A stretch of 64,000 nt of DNA from Cordylochernes scorpioides. Its lineage: Eukaryota; Arthropoda; Arachnida; Pseudoscorpiones; Chernetidae. The stretch spans positions 92,061,042 through 92,125,041 of the forward strand of contig CP092870.1 of assembly GCA_030710605.1 (NCBI GenBank), in the 5' to 3' direction. A model generated the notes under the pieces. That model did not search any database and was not told the origin of the DNA. It was given only the letters and a program-made list of their open reading frames with translations. The position numbers and the translations under genes are program-made. Positions 53,160 through 62,185 of this stretch are shown here, one piece after another; position 1 is the first letter of the stretch; the number at the start of each line of letters is the position of its first letter.

Positions 53160-54770
53160 ATCTTGAGTTCTTCTCTTTATTTCTTCATATCTTCCCATCC
53201 AGTTCAACGGTCGAATTCTTATAGCACTATGTTCTTTAAGAAGGTACTGTTCTTGAGTGACGTCATACTTCTCTATCATGAGTTCTTCTCTTTATTTCTT
53301 CATAACTTCCCATCCAGTCCATCAGTCCAATTACTCTATCTCTGTTCTTGAGTGACGCCATACTCCTCTATCATGAGTTTTTCTCTTTATTTCTTCATAA
53401 CTTCCTATCCAGTCCATCAGTCCAATTACTCTATCTCTGTTCTTGAGTGACGCCATACTTCTTTATCTTGAGTTCTTCTCTTTATTTCTTCATAACTTCC
53501 TATCCAGTCCATCAGTCCAATTACTCTATCTCTGTTCTTGAGTGACGCCATACTTCTCTATCATGAGTTCTTCTCTTTATTTCTTCATAACTTCCTATCC
53601 AGTCCATCAGTCCAATTACTCTATCTCTGTTCTTGAGTGACGCCATACTCCTCTATCATGAGTTCTTCTCTTTATTTCTTCATAACTTTCTATCCAGTCC
53701 ATCAGTCCAATTACTCCATCTCTGTTCTTGAGTGACGCCATACTTCTCTATCTTGAGTTCTTCTCTTTATTTCTTCATAACTTCCTATCCAGTCCATCAG
53801 TCCAATTACTCTATCTCTGTTCTTGAGTGACGCCATACTTCTCTATCATGAGTTATTCTCTTTATTTCTTCATAACTTCCTATCCAGTCCATCAGTCCAA
53901 TTACTCTATCTCTGTTCTTGAGTGACGCCATACTCCTCTATCATGAGTTTTTCTCTTTATTTCTTCATAACTTCCTATCCAGTCCATCAGTCCAATTACT
54001 CTATCTCTGTTCTTGAGTGACGCCATACTTCTTTATCTTGAGTTCTTCTCTTTATTTCTTCATAAATTCCTATCCAGTCCATCAGTACAATTACTCTATC
54101 TCTGTTCTTGAGTGACGCCATACTTCTTTATCTTGAGTTCTTCTCTTTATTTCTTCATAAATTCCTATCCAGTCCATCAGTCCAATTACTCTATCTCTGT
54201 TCTTGAGTGACGCCATACTCCTCTATCATGAGTTCTTCTCTTTATTTCTTCATAAATTCCTATCCAGTCCATCAGTCCAATTACTCTATCTCTGTTCTTG
54301 AGTGACGCCATACTTCTCTATCATGAGTTCTTCTCTTTATTTCTTCATAACTTCCCATCCAGTCCATCAGTCCAATTACTCTATCTCTGTTCTTGAGTGA
54401 CGCCATACTCCTCTATCATGAGTTCTTCTCTTTATTTCTTCATAACTTCCCATCCAGTCCATCAGTCCAATTACTCTATCTCTGTTCTTGAGTGACGCCA
54501 TACTTCTCTATCATGAGTTCTTCTCTTTATTTCTTCATAACTTCCTATCCAGTCCATCAGTCCAATTACTCTATCTCTGTTCTTGAGTGACGCCATACTT
54601 CTCTACCATGAGTTCTTCTCTTTATTTCTTCATAACTTCCTATCCAGTCCATCAGTCCAATTACTCTATCTCTGTTCTTGAGTGACGCCATACTTCTCTA
54701 TCATGAGTTCTTCTCTTTATTTCTTCATAACTTTCTATCCAGTCCATCAGTCCAATTATTCCTACCGTTC
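53160..54770 (+). repeat. 95-bp tandem array, about 16 units
   Basis: The unit holds GAGTTCTTCTCTTTATTTCT, TCATAACTTCCTATCCAGTC, CATCAGTCCAATTACTCTAT and TGTTCTTGAGTGACGCCATA. The first unit (53160-53275) is longer and diverged; the following units are about 97% alike by eye. The array is bounded by the single-copy flank CATTTTACTTTTCA seen also at 10290. Confidence 0.92.
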
Positions 54771-55062
54771 TATTTCCGTTCATTTTACTTTTCAAAACTT
54801 ATTTCATCAATCCACATTTCCCCTTAATATATACGTTTCATCCAAGTAAAATATTTATTAAATAATACAAGGTATGTCCCTAAAGTACCGGAATGGGTGC
54901 ATAAAAAAATAAATAAATGAAAAATGTAAATAAATTTGACTGTTTATTATAGAAAAAATATCTGGGAACACGGTGGTATCAATATCGAGGCGGTACATTA
55001 GCGCGCGCCAAGGTCATTCTAATTTATTTAAAGGTCACACCTAGCGCTGCGGCGATTTTACG

Positions 55063-55535
55063 ATGGAACAAAAATTGAAGCAGAGGATTTGCATAGAAAT
55101 TTGTGTGAAACTTCAAATATCAGCAACCGAAACTTTTAAAATGCCTAATAAAGCATTCCCCAATGACCCCCCAAAAAGAACAACTGTTTTTGAATGACAT
55201 TCTAGATTTAAAGCTGGCAGAATTTCTATTGAAGATGATCCTCGGCAAGAACGCCCAAAATGTGCAAAAAATCACCGATTTTATAAAAGAAAATCCTCGA
55301 ACCACGATTGGAAGGATCGTAACCAAAGATTTGAAGCTCAAAAAGACTCCTGCAAAATTCATCCCAAGATTCCTCACTAATGAGCAAAAACTGTGTCGGC
55401 TTGCAACCTGTGAGAACATGTTGGAAATGACAAGAACGGATCCGGAATGGAAAGACAAGATAATCACAGGCGACGAGACATGGGTCTATGACTATGACCC
55501 TGAAACCAAGCGTCAATATGCCGAGTGGAGAGGTC
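55063..55535 (+). pseudogene. mariner transposase, N-terminal part
   Basis: It starts MEQKLKQRICIEICVKLQIS, the usual mariner opening, with frame breaks around 55140-55200. It then reads NVQKITDFIKENPRTTIGRI through KDKIITGDETWVYDYDPETK, whose GDE holds the first catalytic aspartate. The frame ends at AEWRG where the LTR element is inserted. Close resemblance to canonical mariner sequences except for the frameshifts suggests a moderately old copy. Confidence 0.85.
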
Positions 55536-55814
55536 TGTGATGTAATTGTACATATTCAGATGTAAATATGTAAATATGGTTTTGCATATAGACGCTCGAG
55601 TTAGGATATAAATAGAGATAATTGGAAGCTGTCGGTTAGTTAGTAAGTTCCGTTCTTAAATAAAGAAGTGTTCACCATCGAAGCCCGATTCCTTGAAGAA
55701 ACAAAACATGGTGGCAGCGTAAAAGCGGTATAAGCGTAAAAGCGGTAAAAGCGTAAAAGCAATTTTCAAAATTATAAAGTTGAAATATAAGATTTTTTTA
55801 AGAAAAGGAAAAAA

Positions 55815-56165
55815 ATGGTGGCTAAAAATGATGCAAATAAGTATGCATCCTATTTGTGTGCAGCATATAGCTCAGAAGGATTTAAATTTGATGACGTTTC
55901 AAAAGGAATTCTTGAAATACTCAATATTGAAGTAGGAAAGGTGAAATACAAGGATACGAAATATTGTAGAAAATGCAAGTTAAACAAGGAAGAGAATGGT
56001 TTGCCATGTCACAGGCTATGTAAGACCTGCTGGATCGGTCATGTGAGTGAACATCTTTCTTCTGAGAAACTTGAAGATCCTATAACGTCTCCAAATGAAG
56101 AATGCAAAGAAACTTTGAATTCTGAACAAATAAAATTGTACAAAAGTAAAATTGTACAAAAGTAA
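55815..56165 (+). CDS. short frame of the LTR element, possible gag remnant
   Basis: 116 codons from the first ATG after the primer site. The N-terminal half (SYLCAAYSSEGFKFDDVSKG) is unrecognised. The centre has a Cys/His-rich stretch (YCRKCKLNKEENGLPCHRLC, then KTCW) that could bind zinc. The last residues (LYKSKIVQK) run into the 16-bp array, so the native C-terminus is lost. It may be a truncated Gag of the parental element; I cannot confirm this. Confidence 0.4.
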   Translation: MVAKNDANKYASYLCAAYSSEGFKFDDVSKGILEILNIEVGKVKYKDTKYCRKCKLNKEENGLPCHRLCKTCWIGHVSEHLSSEKLEDPITSPNEECKETLNSEQIKLYKSKIVQK

Positions 56166-56638
56166 AATTGTACAAAAGTAAAATTGTACAAAAGTAAAAT
56201 TGTACAAAAGTAAAATTGTACAAAAGTGAAAATTGTACAAAAGTGAAAATTGTACAAAAGTGAAATAGTACAAAAGTAAAATTGTACAAAAGTGTAATTG
56301 TACAAAAGTGTAATTGTACAAAAGTGTAATTGTACAAAAGTGAAATAGTACAAAAGTAAAATTGTACAAAAGTAAAATTGTACAAAAGTAAAATTGTACA
56401 AAAGTGAAATAGTACAAAAGTGTAATTGTACAAAAGTGTAATTGTACAAAAGTGAAATAGTACAAAAGTAAAATTGTACAAAAGTGTAACTGTACAAAAG
56501 TGTAATTGTACAAAGGTGTAATTGTACAAAAGTAAAATTGTACAAAAGTGTAATTGTACAAAGGTGTAATTGTACAAAAGTGAAATAGTACAAAAGTAAA
56601 ATTGTACAAAAGTGAAATAGTACAAAAGTAAAATTGTG
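56131..56638. repeat. 16-bp tandem array inside the LTR element, about 31 units
   Basis: The unit GTACAAAAGTRWAATT varies mainly at two positions (AAAATT, GTAATT, GAAATA). Three long minus-strand frames through it exist only because the unit has no stop. Confidence 0.92.
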
Positions 56639-56839
56639 GTTCCTGTGGGATTCCTTTGAAGGTGCGGAGTGACAATTCGGATCACTATGGCAAATCAAGG
56701 GAAGCTTGTTCTGCTCCCTCTATAATAGGTGTTGTGAATGCTATTGAAGAAAAGGAGTAAAGGATTCTGAAGCGAAGCCTAAGGGCGCAGGAGTACGAGG
56801 ACTGCCTCCATTGGAAAGGCCAACCCACACACTTCGGAT

Positions 56840-56923
56840 GCTACTACGGATGTGGCCGGATCATCAACATCTCCTGGAAGAACAGTTCGTCCGCCCAGAC
56901 GTTTTGGAGAGGACTGGAGCTAA
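56840..56923 (+). pseudogene. Pol C-terminal tail remnant
   Basis: The frame ends with SPGRTVRPPRRFGEDWS and a stop at 56921, just before the polypurine tract. A basic RPPRRF-type tail closes integrase in many Ty3-like elements, so the internal deletion joined a gag-like start to the very end of pol. Confidence 0.55.
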
Positions 56924-57117
56924 TCTCTAAGAGGGGAGATGTGATGTAATTGTACATATTCAGATGTAAATATGTAAATATGGTTTTGCATATAGACGCT
57001 CGAGTTAGGATATAAATAGAGATAATTGGAAGCTGTCGGTTAGTTAGTAAGTTCCGTTCTTAAATAAAGAAGTGTTCACCATCGAAGCCCGATTCCTTGA
57101 AGAAACAAAACAAGGTC

Positions 57118-57638
57118 AGGGTGAGCCTAGACCAAAAAAATCCAGGATATTGAAATCCAGAAACAAGGTGTTGCTGGTCGCTTTTTTGGATAACAAGGGC
57201 ATTGTTCATCACGAGTATCTTCCTGCAGGCCAAACGGTTATTAAGGAAATGTATTTGGACATTCTTCGCCATCTAAGGGAAGCGATTCGAAAAAAATGCC
57301 AGAAAAATGGCCTAATGGTGACTGGATCCTACACCATAACAATGCCCGCCCTCACACAGCGCACTTGTTGACGAGTTTTTTTGGCTAAAAACGGGACAGA
57401 AATCCTACCTCAACCACCCTATTCCCCAGGCATCGCACCAAATGACTTTTTCCTGTTCCCCAAACTTAAAGCAGTTCTAAAAGGAAGACATTTTGACACC
57501 AGGGATGACATAATAGAAAAATCGCTGTTGGCATTGAAGAGCATTCCAAAAGAGCTCTATAAAAACTGTTTCGACAATTTGGGGAAACGATGGCGCTGGT
57601 GCGTTGAAGCAAGGGGGGATTACTTTAAAAAGTTTTAA
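57118..57638 (+). pseudogene. mariner transposase, C-terminal part
   Basis: It resumes GQGEPRPKKSRIL and continues NKVLLVAFLDNKGIVHHEYL. The second catalytic position reads HHNNARPH, with Asn where Asp is expected. A frameshift follows near 57365, then NGTEILPQPPYSPGIAPNDF with the third aspartate retained and SPG in place of SPD. The C-terminus KRWRWCVEARGDYFKKF is complete. Catalytically dead by both substitution and frameshift. Confidence 0.85.
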
Positions 57639-57998
57639 TATATATATTTTTTAAATATCTTACCTTTTTTTTTTATGGACCCCGTCCGGGAACTTATGGG
57701 ACACACCTTGTATTAATAAATTAAAAAAAAACGAATAGAAATAATTAGCAGAAATTTGAGGGTTTTTTTTTCGTTATAGAGAGAGTTTTCTTATATAGAT
57801 TTTCTCAATAAATGTGTTTAATTTTAAAATGTCCTAAACTATCAGAATATCTCGTATTCGGTTGATTTCTTCTTGACGAAAATCGTTTTTACAAAATGTT
57901 TATTATTCTTATTGTATCATTAATATATTATTATCAGAGTTGTTTGAATTTTCATTCAAAAATATTCCATTATTTTTTTTAAACTGTAAATTGCAATT

Positions 57999-58002
57999 GT
58001 GT

Positions 58003-58081
<79 letters not shown>
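57999..58081. repeat. (TA)n microsatellite, about 41 units
   Basis: Longest uninterrupted TA run in the window. Confidence 0.95.
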
Positions 58082-58084
<3 letters not shown>

Positions 58085-58159
58085 TTTTGAAAATAGAGCA
58101 ATCCATAGATAAATCTTTAATTAAAAAGGCATATTAGTAAATTAAATTTTATTGCCCTC

Positions 58160-58312
58160 TATCGTTAAAATTTTACACAAATAAATTTACTGGCAATGCG
58201 TTTCTTTTTTAAATCTCTACAGACCTGTAGAGGTCTGTACCTCTACAGGTCTGTAGAGATTTAAAAAAGAAACGCATTGCCAGTAAATTTATTTGTGTAA
58301 AATTTCAAAAAG
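58160..58312. repeat. foldback-K perfect palindrome
   Basis: Arms of about 72 bp (TTTTACACAAATAAATTTAC, TGGCAATGCGTTTCTTTTTT, AAATCTCTACAG) meet at CCTGTAGAGGTCTGTACCTC. Confidence 0.9.
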
Positions 58313-58314
58313 GC

Positions 58315-58440
58315 ATATATTGGATCAAAATATCATTTATTTTACCAATATTTCAGCTGGCTGAACGCCAACCTTTATCAAGGTGTTATAACATTTTAAA
58401 GTGTGTCAACAACAAATTCAGCGCCACATAACGTCAACAG
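58315..58440 (+). repeat. foldback-I left arm only
   Basis: Matches 35935-36055 up to CAGCGCCACATAACGTCAAC and then ends. Confidence 0.7.
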
Positions 58441-58789
58441 CATTAAGTTTTTAAAATATTTTGTTATATTCATTTGTTATATTTGCATACTAATTCTGTA
58501 CATATTTAAATATCTTTCTTTCTTTTTTTTTTCAAAATATTTGTTCATGTTTAAAATGCAAGTGTCCCTAGGGGGATATAGCGCTCTAAGTCGAATTAAA
58601 GAAAAATAAAGAAAAAGAGTGATGGCAAAAGTGATGTGTGTTAGATAAAATTATCAATAATCCATTCTTATTATTTTATCCGTGTTATACACTTTGCCTT
58701 TCTCTCTCTTACTTACTGATTTCTTGAATCCTTTGTGCTTGTGTGTGTGAGGAAATATAGATTATCATCATATATATACTATTATTGTG

Positions 58790-59050
58790 CCTTCTACAAG
58801 CTTCGGTAAGCTTTTTAAGGCATAACTCATAGTTAGGTGTCTCCGAGCAACCCGCCGCAGAGGAGGGCCAAGGAGAGGGCTGGAGAGGCGACGGCGAGGC
58901 CGTGGGCGCCCCGGGGGAGAGGAGGGCTAGTGCACGCCGTTTTGAGGGAACCAAGGCAGCGCCGAGCACAACTCCGGCACCGCAGGCTTCAAAAATAGGG
59001 GATCATCAGAGATCAAAGGTCTGGCTTTTACCTTTCGACCTCCCGAAGGA
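58790..59050. other. GC-rich island of unknown origin
   Basis: An abrupt switch to strongly GC-rich DNA (CCGCCGCAGAGGAGGGCC, GGGCGCCCCGGGGGAGAG). Open frames on both strands are proline/arginine-rich and unrecognised. CTTCG followed by GTAAGC at 58805 could be a donor. It may be an exon, a captured fragment or foreign DNA. Confidence 0.3.
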
Positions 59051-59087
59051 AGTGAGATTATCATCATTATATATCATTAATATAAAG

Positions 59088-59345
59088 CAACAACGCGCGC
59101 CATCTATATATAGCAAATGAAAACATTAAGACGCGAAAGTTTCTTTCACACATGAAAAATCAAACTTCTACTGTCCTTACTGCGATATAAAATATTGGGA
59201 GGGCTTGGCTCATCAATTGTCGAAATCATTTTGAGGTTTTATTACTGGTAAGCCAAGTCCTCCCAATATTTTTTCATCGCAGTAAGGACAGTAGAAGTTT
59301 GATTTATGTGTAAAAAAAGTATTCGCATCTTGATGTTTTCATTAA
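59088..59345. repeat. MITE-B compact palindrome
   Basis: AAAGCAACAACGCGCGCCAT, AAACTTCTACTGTCCTTACT, TGGGAGGGCTTGGCTCATCA and inverted arm. Confidence 0.75.
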
Positions 59346-59369
59346 TTATATATCATTATTTATAAAATA

Positions 59370-59640
59370 AAAGGATTTAAAAGCGCGAATGTTTCTTTTA
59401 TACATAAAACGAACTTCTACTGTCCTTACTGCGATGAAAAAATATATTGGGAGGGCTTGGCTCATCAGTGGTGAACCCTCCCAGCGGTTTCGCCAATTTA
59501 ATCCACCAGACCGCTTCTCAGAGCTCTAATGCTGTATTGTATCATTCTGCTTTTATATGCTACACTGAAGGATGGAATCTTAGAAATGGTTTTCAAGTAA
59601 ACTATGGACATAAGCTTATAGGACAGTAGAATTACATTCA
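59370..59640 (+). repeat. MITE-B long left arm
   Basis: AAAGCGCGAATGTTTCTTTT, CAGTGGTGAACCCTCCCAGC, TAGGCACC-free interior CAGAGCTCTAATGCTGTATT and ACTATGGACATAAGCTTATA. It ends near a CTTCGAGCAATGCTCTTCAG scrap resembling a decayed hammerhead core. Confidence 0.65.
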
Positions 59641-59698
59641 AATATTTGCTTCGAGCAATGCTCTTCAGCAAACTATAAAGACAAGGCCATTAGGAATA

Positions 59699-59983
59699 AA
59701 TTAACACAAAGCAATAACGCGCCATCTATACATATAAAATAAAAGGATTTAAAAAATATAAAAGCAGAATGATCCAATACAGCATTAGAGCTCTGAGAAG
59801 CGGTCTGGTGGATTAAATTGGCGAAACCGCTGGGAGGGTTCACCACTGATGAGCTAAGCCCTCCCAATATATTTTTTCATCGCAGTAAGGACAGTAGAAG
59901 TTCGTTTTATGTATAAAAGAAACATTCGCGCTTTTAAATCCTTTTATTTTATATGTATAGATGGCGCGTTATTGCTTTGTGTT
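59699..59983. repeat. MITE-B, complete ends
   Basis: Perfect TIRs of about 50 bp (CACAAAGCAATAACGCGCCA, TCTATACATATAAAATAAAA) are flanked by TTAA on both sides, a target typical of piggyBac-type transposition. This copy supplies the empty site for the Helitron at 20000. Confidence 0.75.
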
Positions 59984-59999
59984 AATATATCATTATTAT

Positions 60000-60740
60000 T
60001 ATTATCATTTTATAGCGCCAAAATTATGCAAATTTGTTTGCTATTCGATTAATTTTCACTGGATAGTTGGTCACTCTAGTACGTGGCTTCAGAAAACCTA
60101 GTTACATCATGGGAGAGTGAGAAAAACTAATTTGTATAAGTTGTTTGTATAGCATCTCCTCTTTAAAGGGAGAGGTGCCCTATTTTCTCACATACTAATA
60201 TAATATTTTAAAAGTAATAGTTAAGTGTGTGTGTTGTTTCTTTATTGATAGATATATTTCAAATTGGTTTTAATTTCTGATAATTCGATGTACTCGTATG
60301 TCTCTGTAAGATTAATATAATGATCAACCAGCTATGTACTAAAATAACCACGGAAATATGTAAATACAGAAATGTTATATCACAAATGGTTTCCATATTT
60401 AAAAAAATAATAATAAAATACAAAATTTCAAAAACAATATTAAAGAAAAAGAATGTTTAAGAATTGTAGAAAAATATTAGAGAAAACGCTTTATATTTTC
60501 ATCCAAAAAAATATATGAAAAAAACAGAAATATAAAATATATAAACAAGATTATGGATTAGGATTGAACAAATATAAAGGTTTTACTACAAAGTGGGGAG
60601 AAACAAAAAATAACAAAATGCATTTTGAGAGAGATTTTAAAAAATGAAAATATCGTAGATAAAAGTAGAGTTAAATATAGAGAAAATAGGAGACAAATAT
60701 ATTTGACTTTGGAAAAAGCCGTTAAAATGGAAGCAGAAGA
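60000..60740. other. no gene seen
   Basis: AT-rich DNA. The 86-codon plus-strand frame at 60625-60885 runs into the promoter-like segment and is unrecognised. Confidence 0.4.
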
Positions 60741-60799
60741 TGTCAATAAGGATCAGCAGACACACACAAGCTGTCACAGCGGCAACAATACATTGAAGA

Positions 60800-60900
60800 A
60801 TGCATCCATATGCACCGAGCGATGCATTGTGGGATACCACAGTAGCTCATCCATAATTATATCCCAGAATTCCTTTGTGGCATAGTTCGCGCCCTTTACA
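60800..60900. promoter_or_regulatory. candidate promoter: two ZNF143-like sites and an E2F-like site
   Basis: On the minus strand ATCCCACAATGCATCGC (about 60819-60835) and on the plus strand ATCCCAGAATTCCTTTGTG (about 60861) both fit the CCCANMATSC core of ZNF143/Staf sites. GTTCGCGCCC (about 60886) is E2F-like. Such motifs cluster within about 100 bp of animal transcription starts. No exon is assigned. Confidence 0.3.
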
Positions 60901-61039
60901 AATTGCCGGGATTACAATATTCTTTTTCGTCTGTTTGGGAAATACTTCTTAAAACTATTTATTATATCTCTTATATTTGATTCTATCTCATATTAATTAT
61001 CTTCATTTTTTTTTTAAATAGAGCAATCCATAAGTAAAT

Positions 61040-61110
61040 TAAGAAAAAGGCATCTCCTTATCGTGCAAACTGAAAGTTGCTGATGGCTTGCGCCATCTAT
61101 CGGAATAAAT
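61040..61110 (+). repeat. foldback-H-related fragment
   Basis: GCATCTCCTTATCGTGCAAA, TTGCTGATGGCTTGCGCCAT; compare 51035 and 61490-61590. Confidence 0.55.
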
Positions 61111-61180
61111 ATCAACTATTCTCGTTGATTTTTAATTATTCCAGAATTGGCCAAATATCCATTCTTGATTAATCAAGAAA

Positions 61181-61234
61181 AGCTTACAACGGACGCGTTT
61201 CGGGCTGTTGGCCCTCATCAGCGTGGTGCAAGCT
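61181..61234 (-). ncRNA. hammerhead ribozyme candidate, type I, PLE-like
   Basis: Minus strand, 5' to 3': AGCTTGCACCACG (helix I strand), CTGATGA, helix II GGGC-CAACA-GCCC, GAAA, CGC, GTC, then CGTTGTAAGCT (other strand of helix I). Helix I can form 11 pairs with one 2-nt bulge, including one G-T. All conserved core bases (CUGAUGA, GAAA, cleavage triplet GUC) are present. Helix III is minimal (A-U and C-G with a 2-nt loop), as in retroelement hammerheads. Self-cleavage after GUC is the predicted activity. Confidence 0.65.
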
Positions 61235-61489
61235 TTACCTCAATTTTATTGTATTAATTTATGCACCTTATCCCAGTACAATATCACTTTTTTTTTTTTG
61301 TACTATTTTTTCCCATAAGTAAATATTTAATTAAAAAGGCATATACAAATGATATTTTGAGCCAATATATGCTTTTTTAATTAAAATACTTCATTTATGT
61401 AAATTTTATTCATTAAAATTACATATTATATAAATTTATCCGCGTTTTATTTAAACGGTATATAATTATTAGAGAAACTATATATCTCC

Positions 61490-61590
61490 AATTGTGAAAA
61501 AGACATCTTCTTTATCGTGCAACTGGAATTTGATGATGGCTTGCGCCATCTATCGGATTAAATATAAACTATTCTCGTTGATTATCCAAG
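61490..61590 (+). repeat. foldback-H-related fragment
   Basis: GACATCTTCTTTATCGTGCA and GATGGCTTGCGCCATCTATC, a second copy of the 61040 fragment. Confidence 0.55.
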
Positions 61591-61609
61591 TACAACATCA
61601 TATTTGTAC

Positions 61610-62180
61610 TATTTGTTCATATATATCCAATGTTTAAAATTGGGTTAAATAGAGTGCAAGACTTTTTATATCGAATTTGGTGAAAATCTTTGGTAAAATG
61701 AGTATGCTATCTCTCTCCAAGTTTCAATTTCAAGTTCTTTCTGTAGGCAGGAAAAACGTAGGATTTTTATATTTGGATAAATTTTGTTAATATTCAGTAG
61801 AGAGAGAGAGCATAGCGCCCTCCCCTAAACACATGGTTAAACCTGTTTTTTCCTGGAGGTATTTATTTATTTATTTCAATTCAAAACGCTATGTCCCCCT
61901 AGGGATACTTGTGCTAAATGTACATACAAATATAACAAAGAAAATATTCAACATAGAAAGATACGCAGAAAGTTACTTAGAAAGATTCATAAATATTATT
62001 TACATATATAGAGATATTCTTTGAATTTTATTTACAGTTACATCATTATATTTAAAATATATACATATATACACACATATATATACGCATACACCTATAT
62101 ATTGTTTACAACCATATAATATGTCCCATATTTCCTTGAGATCGTTACATCAAAGACCATTTTCTTGGAGGTGTAGTCTA
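61610..62180. other. no gene seen
   Basis: Nothing coding. GCTATGTCCCCCTAGGGATA (61900) is the inverse of TATCCCTAGGGG-like text at 58566, so one short repeat is shared. Confidence 0.4.
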
Positions 62181-62185
62181 TAAAA

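Larger units (their letters stand above)
55536..57112 (+). mobile_element. non-autonomous LTR retrotransposon (TRIM/LARD-like), very young
   Basis: Two 173-bp LTRs (55536-55708, 56940-57112) look identical by eye. They start TGTGATGTAATTG and end AACAAAACA, with a 5-bp duplication AGGTC on both sides. TGGTGGCAGCG directly after the left LTR fits a tRNA primer site (TGG pairs with CCA), and AAGAGGGGAGA before the right LTR is a polypurine tract. The 1231-bp interior has a short frame, a tandem array and a pol tail remnant, but no RT or integrase. Confidence 0.93.
54868..57710 (+). mobile_element. mariner element split by an LTR element
   Basis: TA-flanked with TIR CAAGGTATGTCCC and inverse GGGACACACCTTG. 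Without the insert its length is about 1.26 kb, normal for mariner. The transposase reading is interrupted at 55535/57113. Confidence 0.9.

Noticed and set aside
53160-54770. 95-bp repeats considered as a CRISPR-like array
   Set aside because: Units are contiguous without unique spacers and the context is a eukaryotic repeat.
56016-56698. Three overlapping minus-strand frames of about 200-219 codons rich in FVQ/FCT/LLY
   Set aside because: They are readings of the 16-bp array. Three shifted units give a stop-free 48-nt period in every frame.
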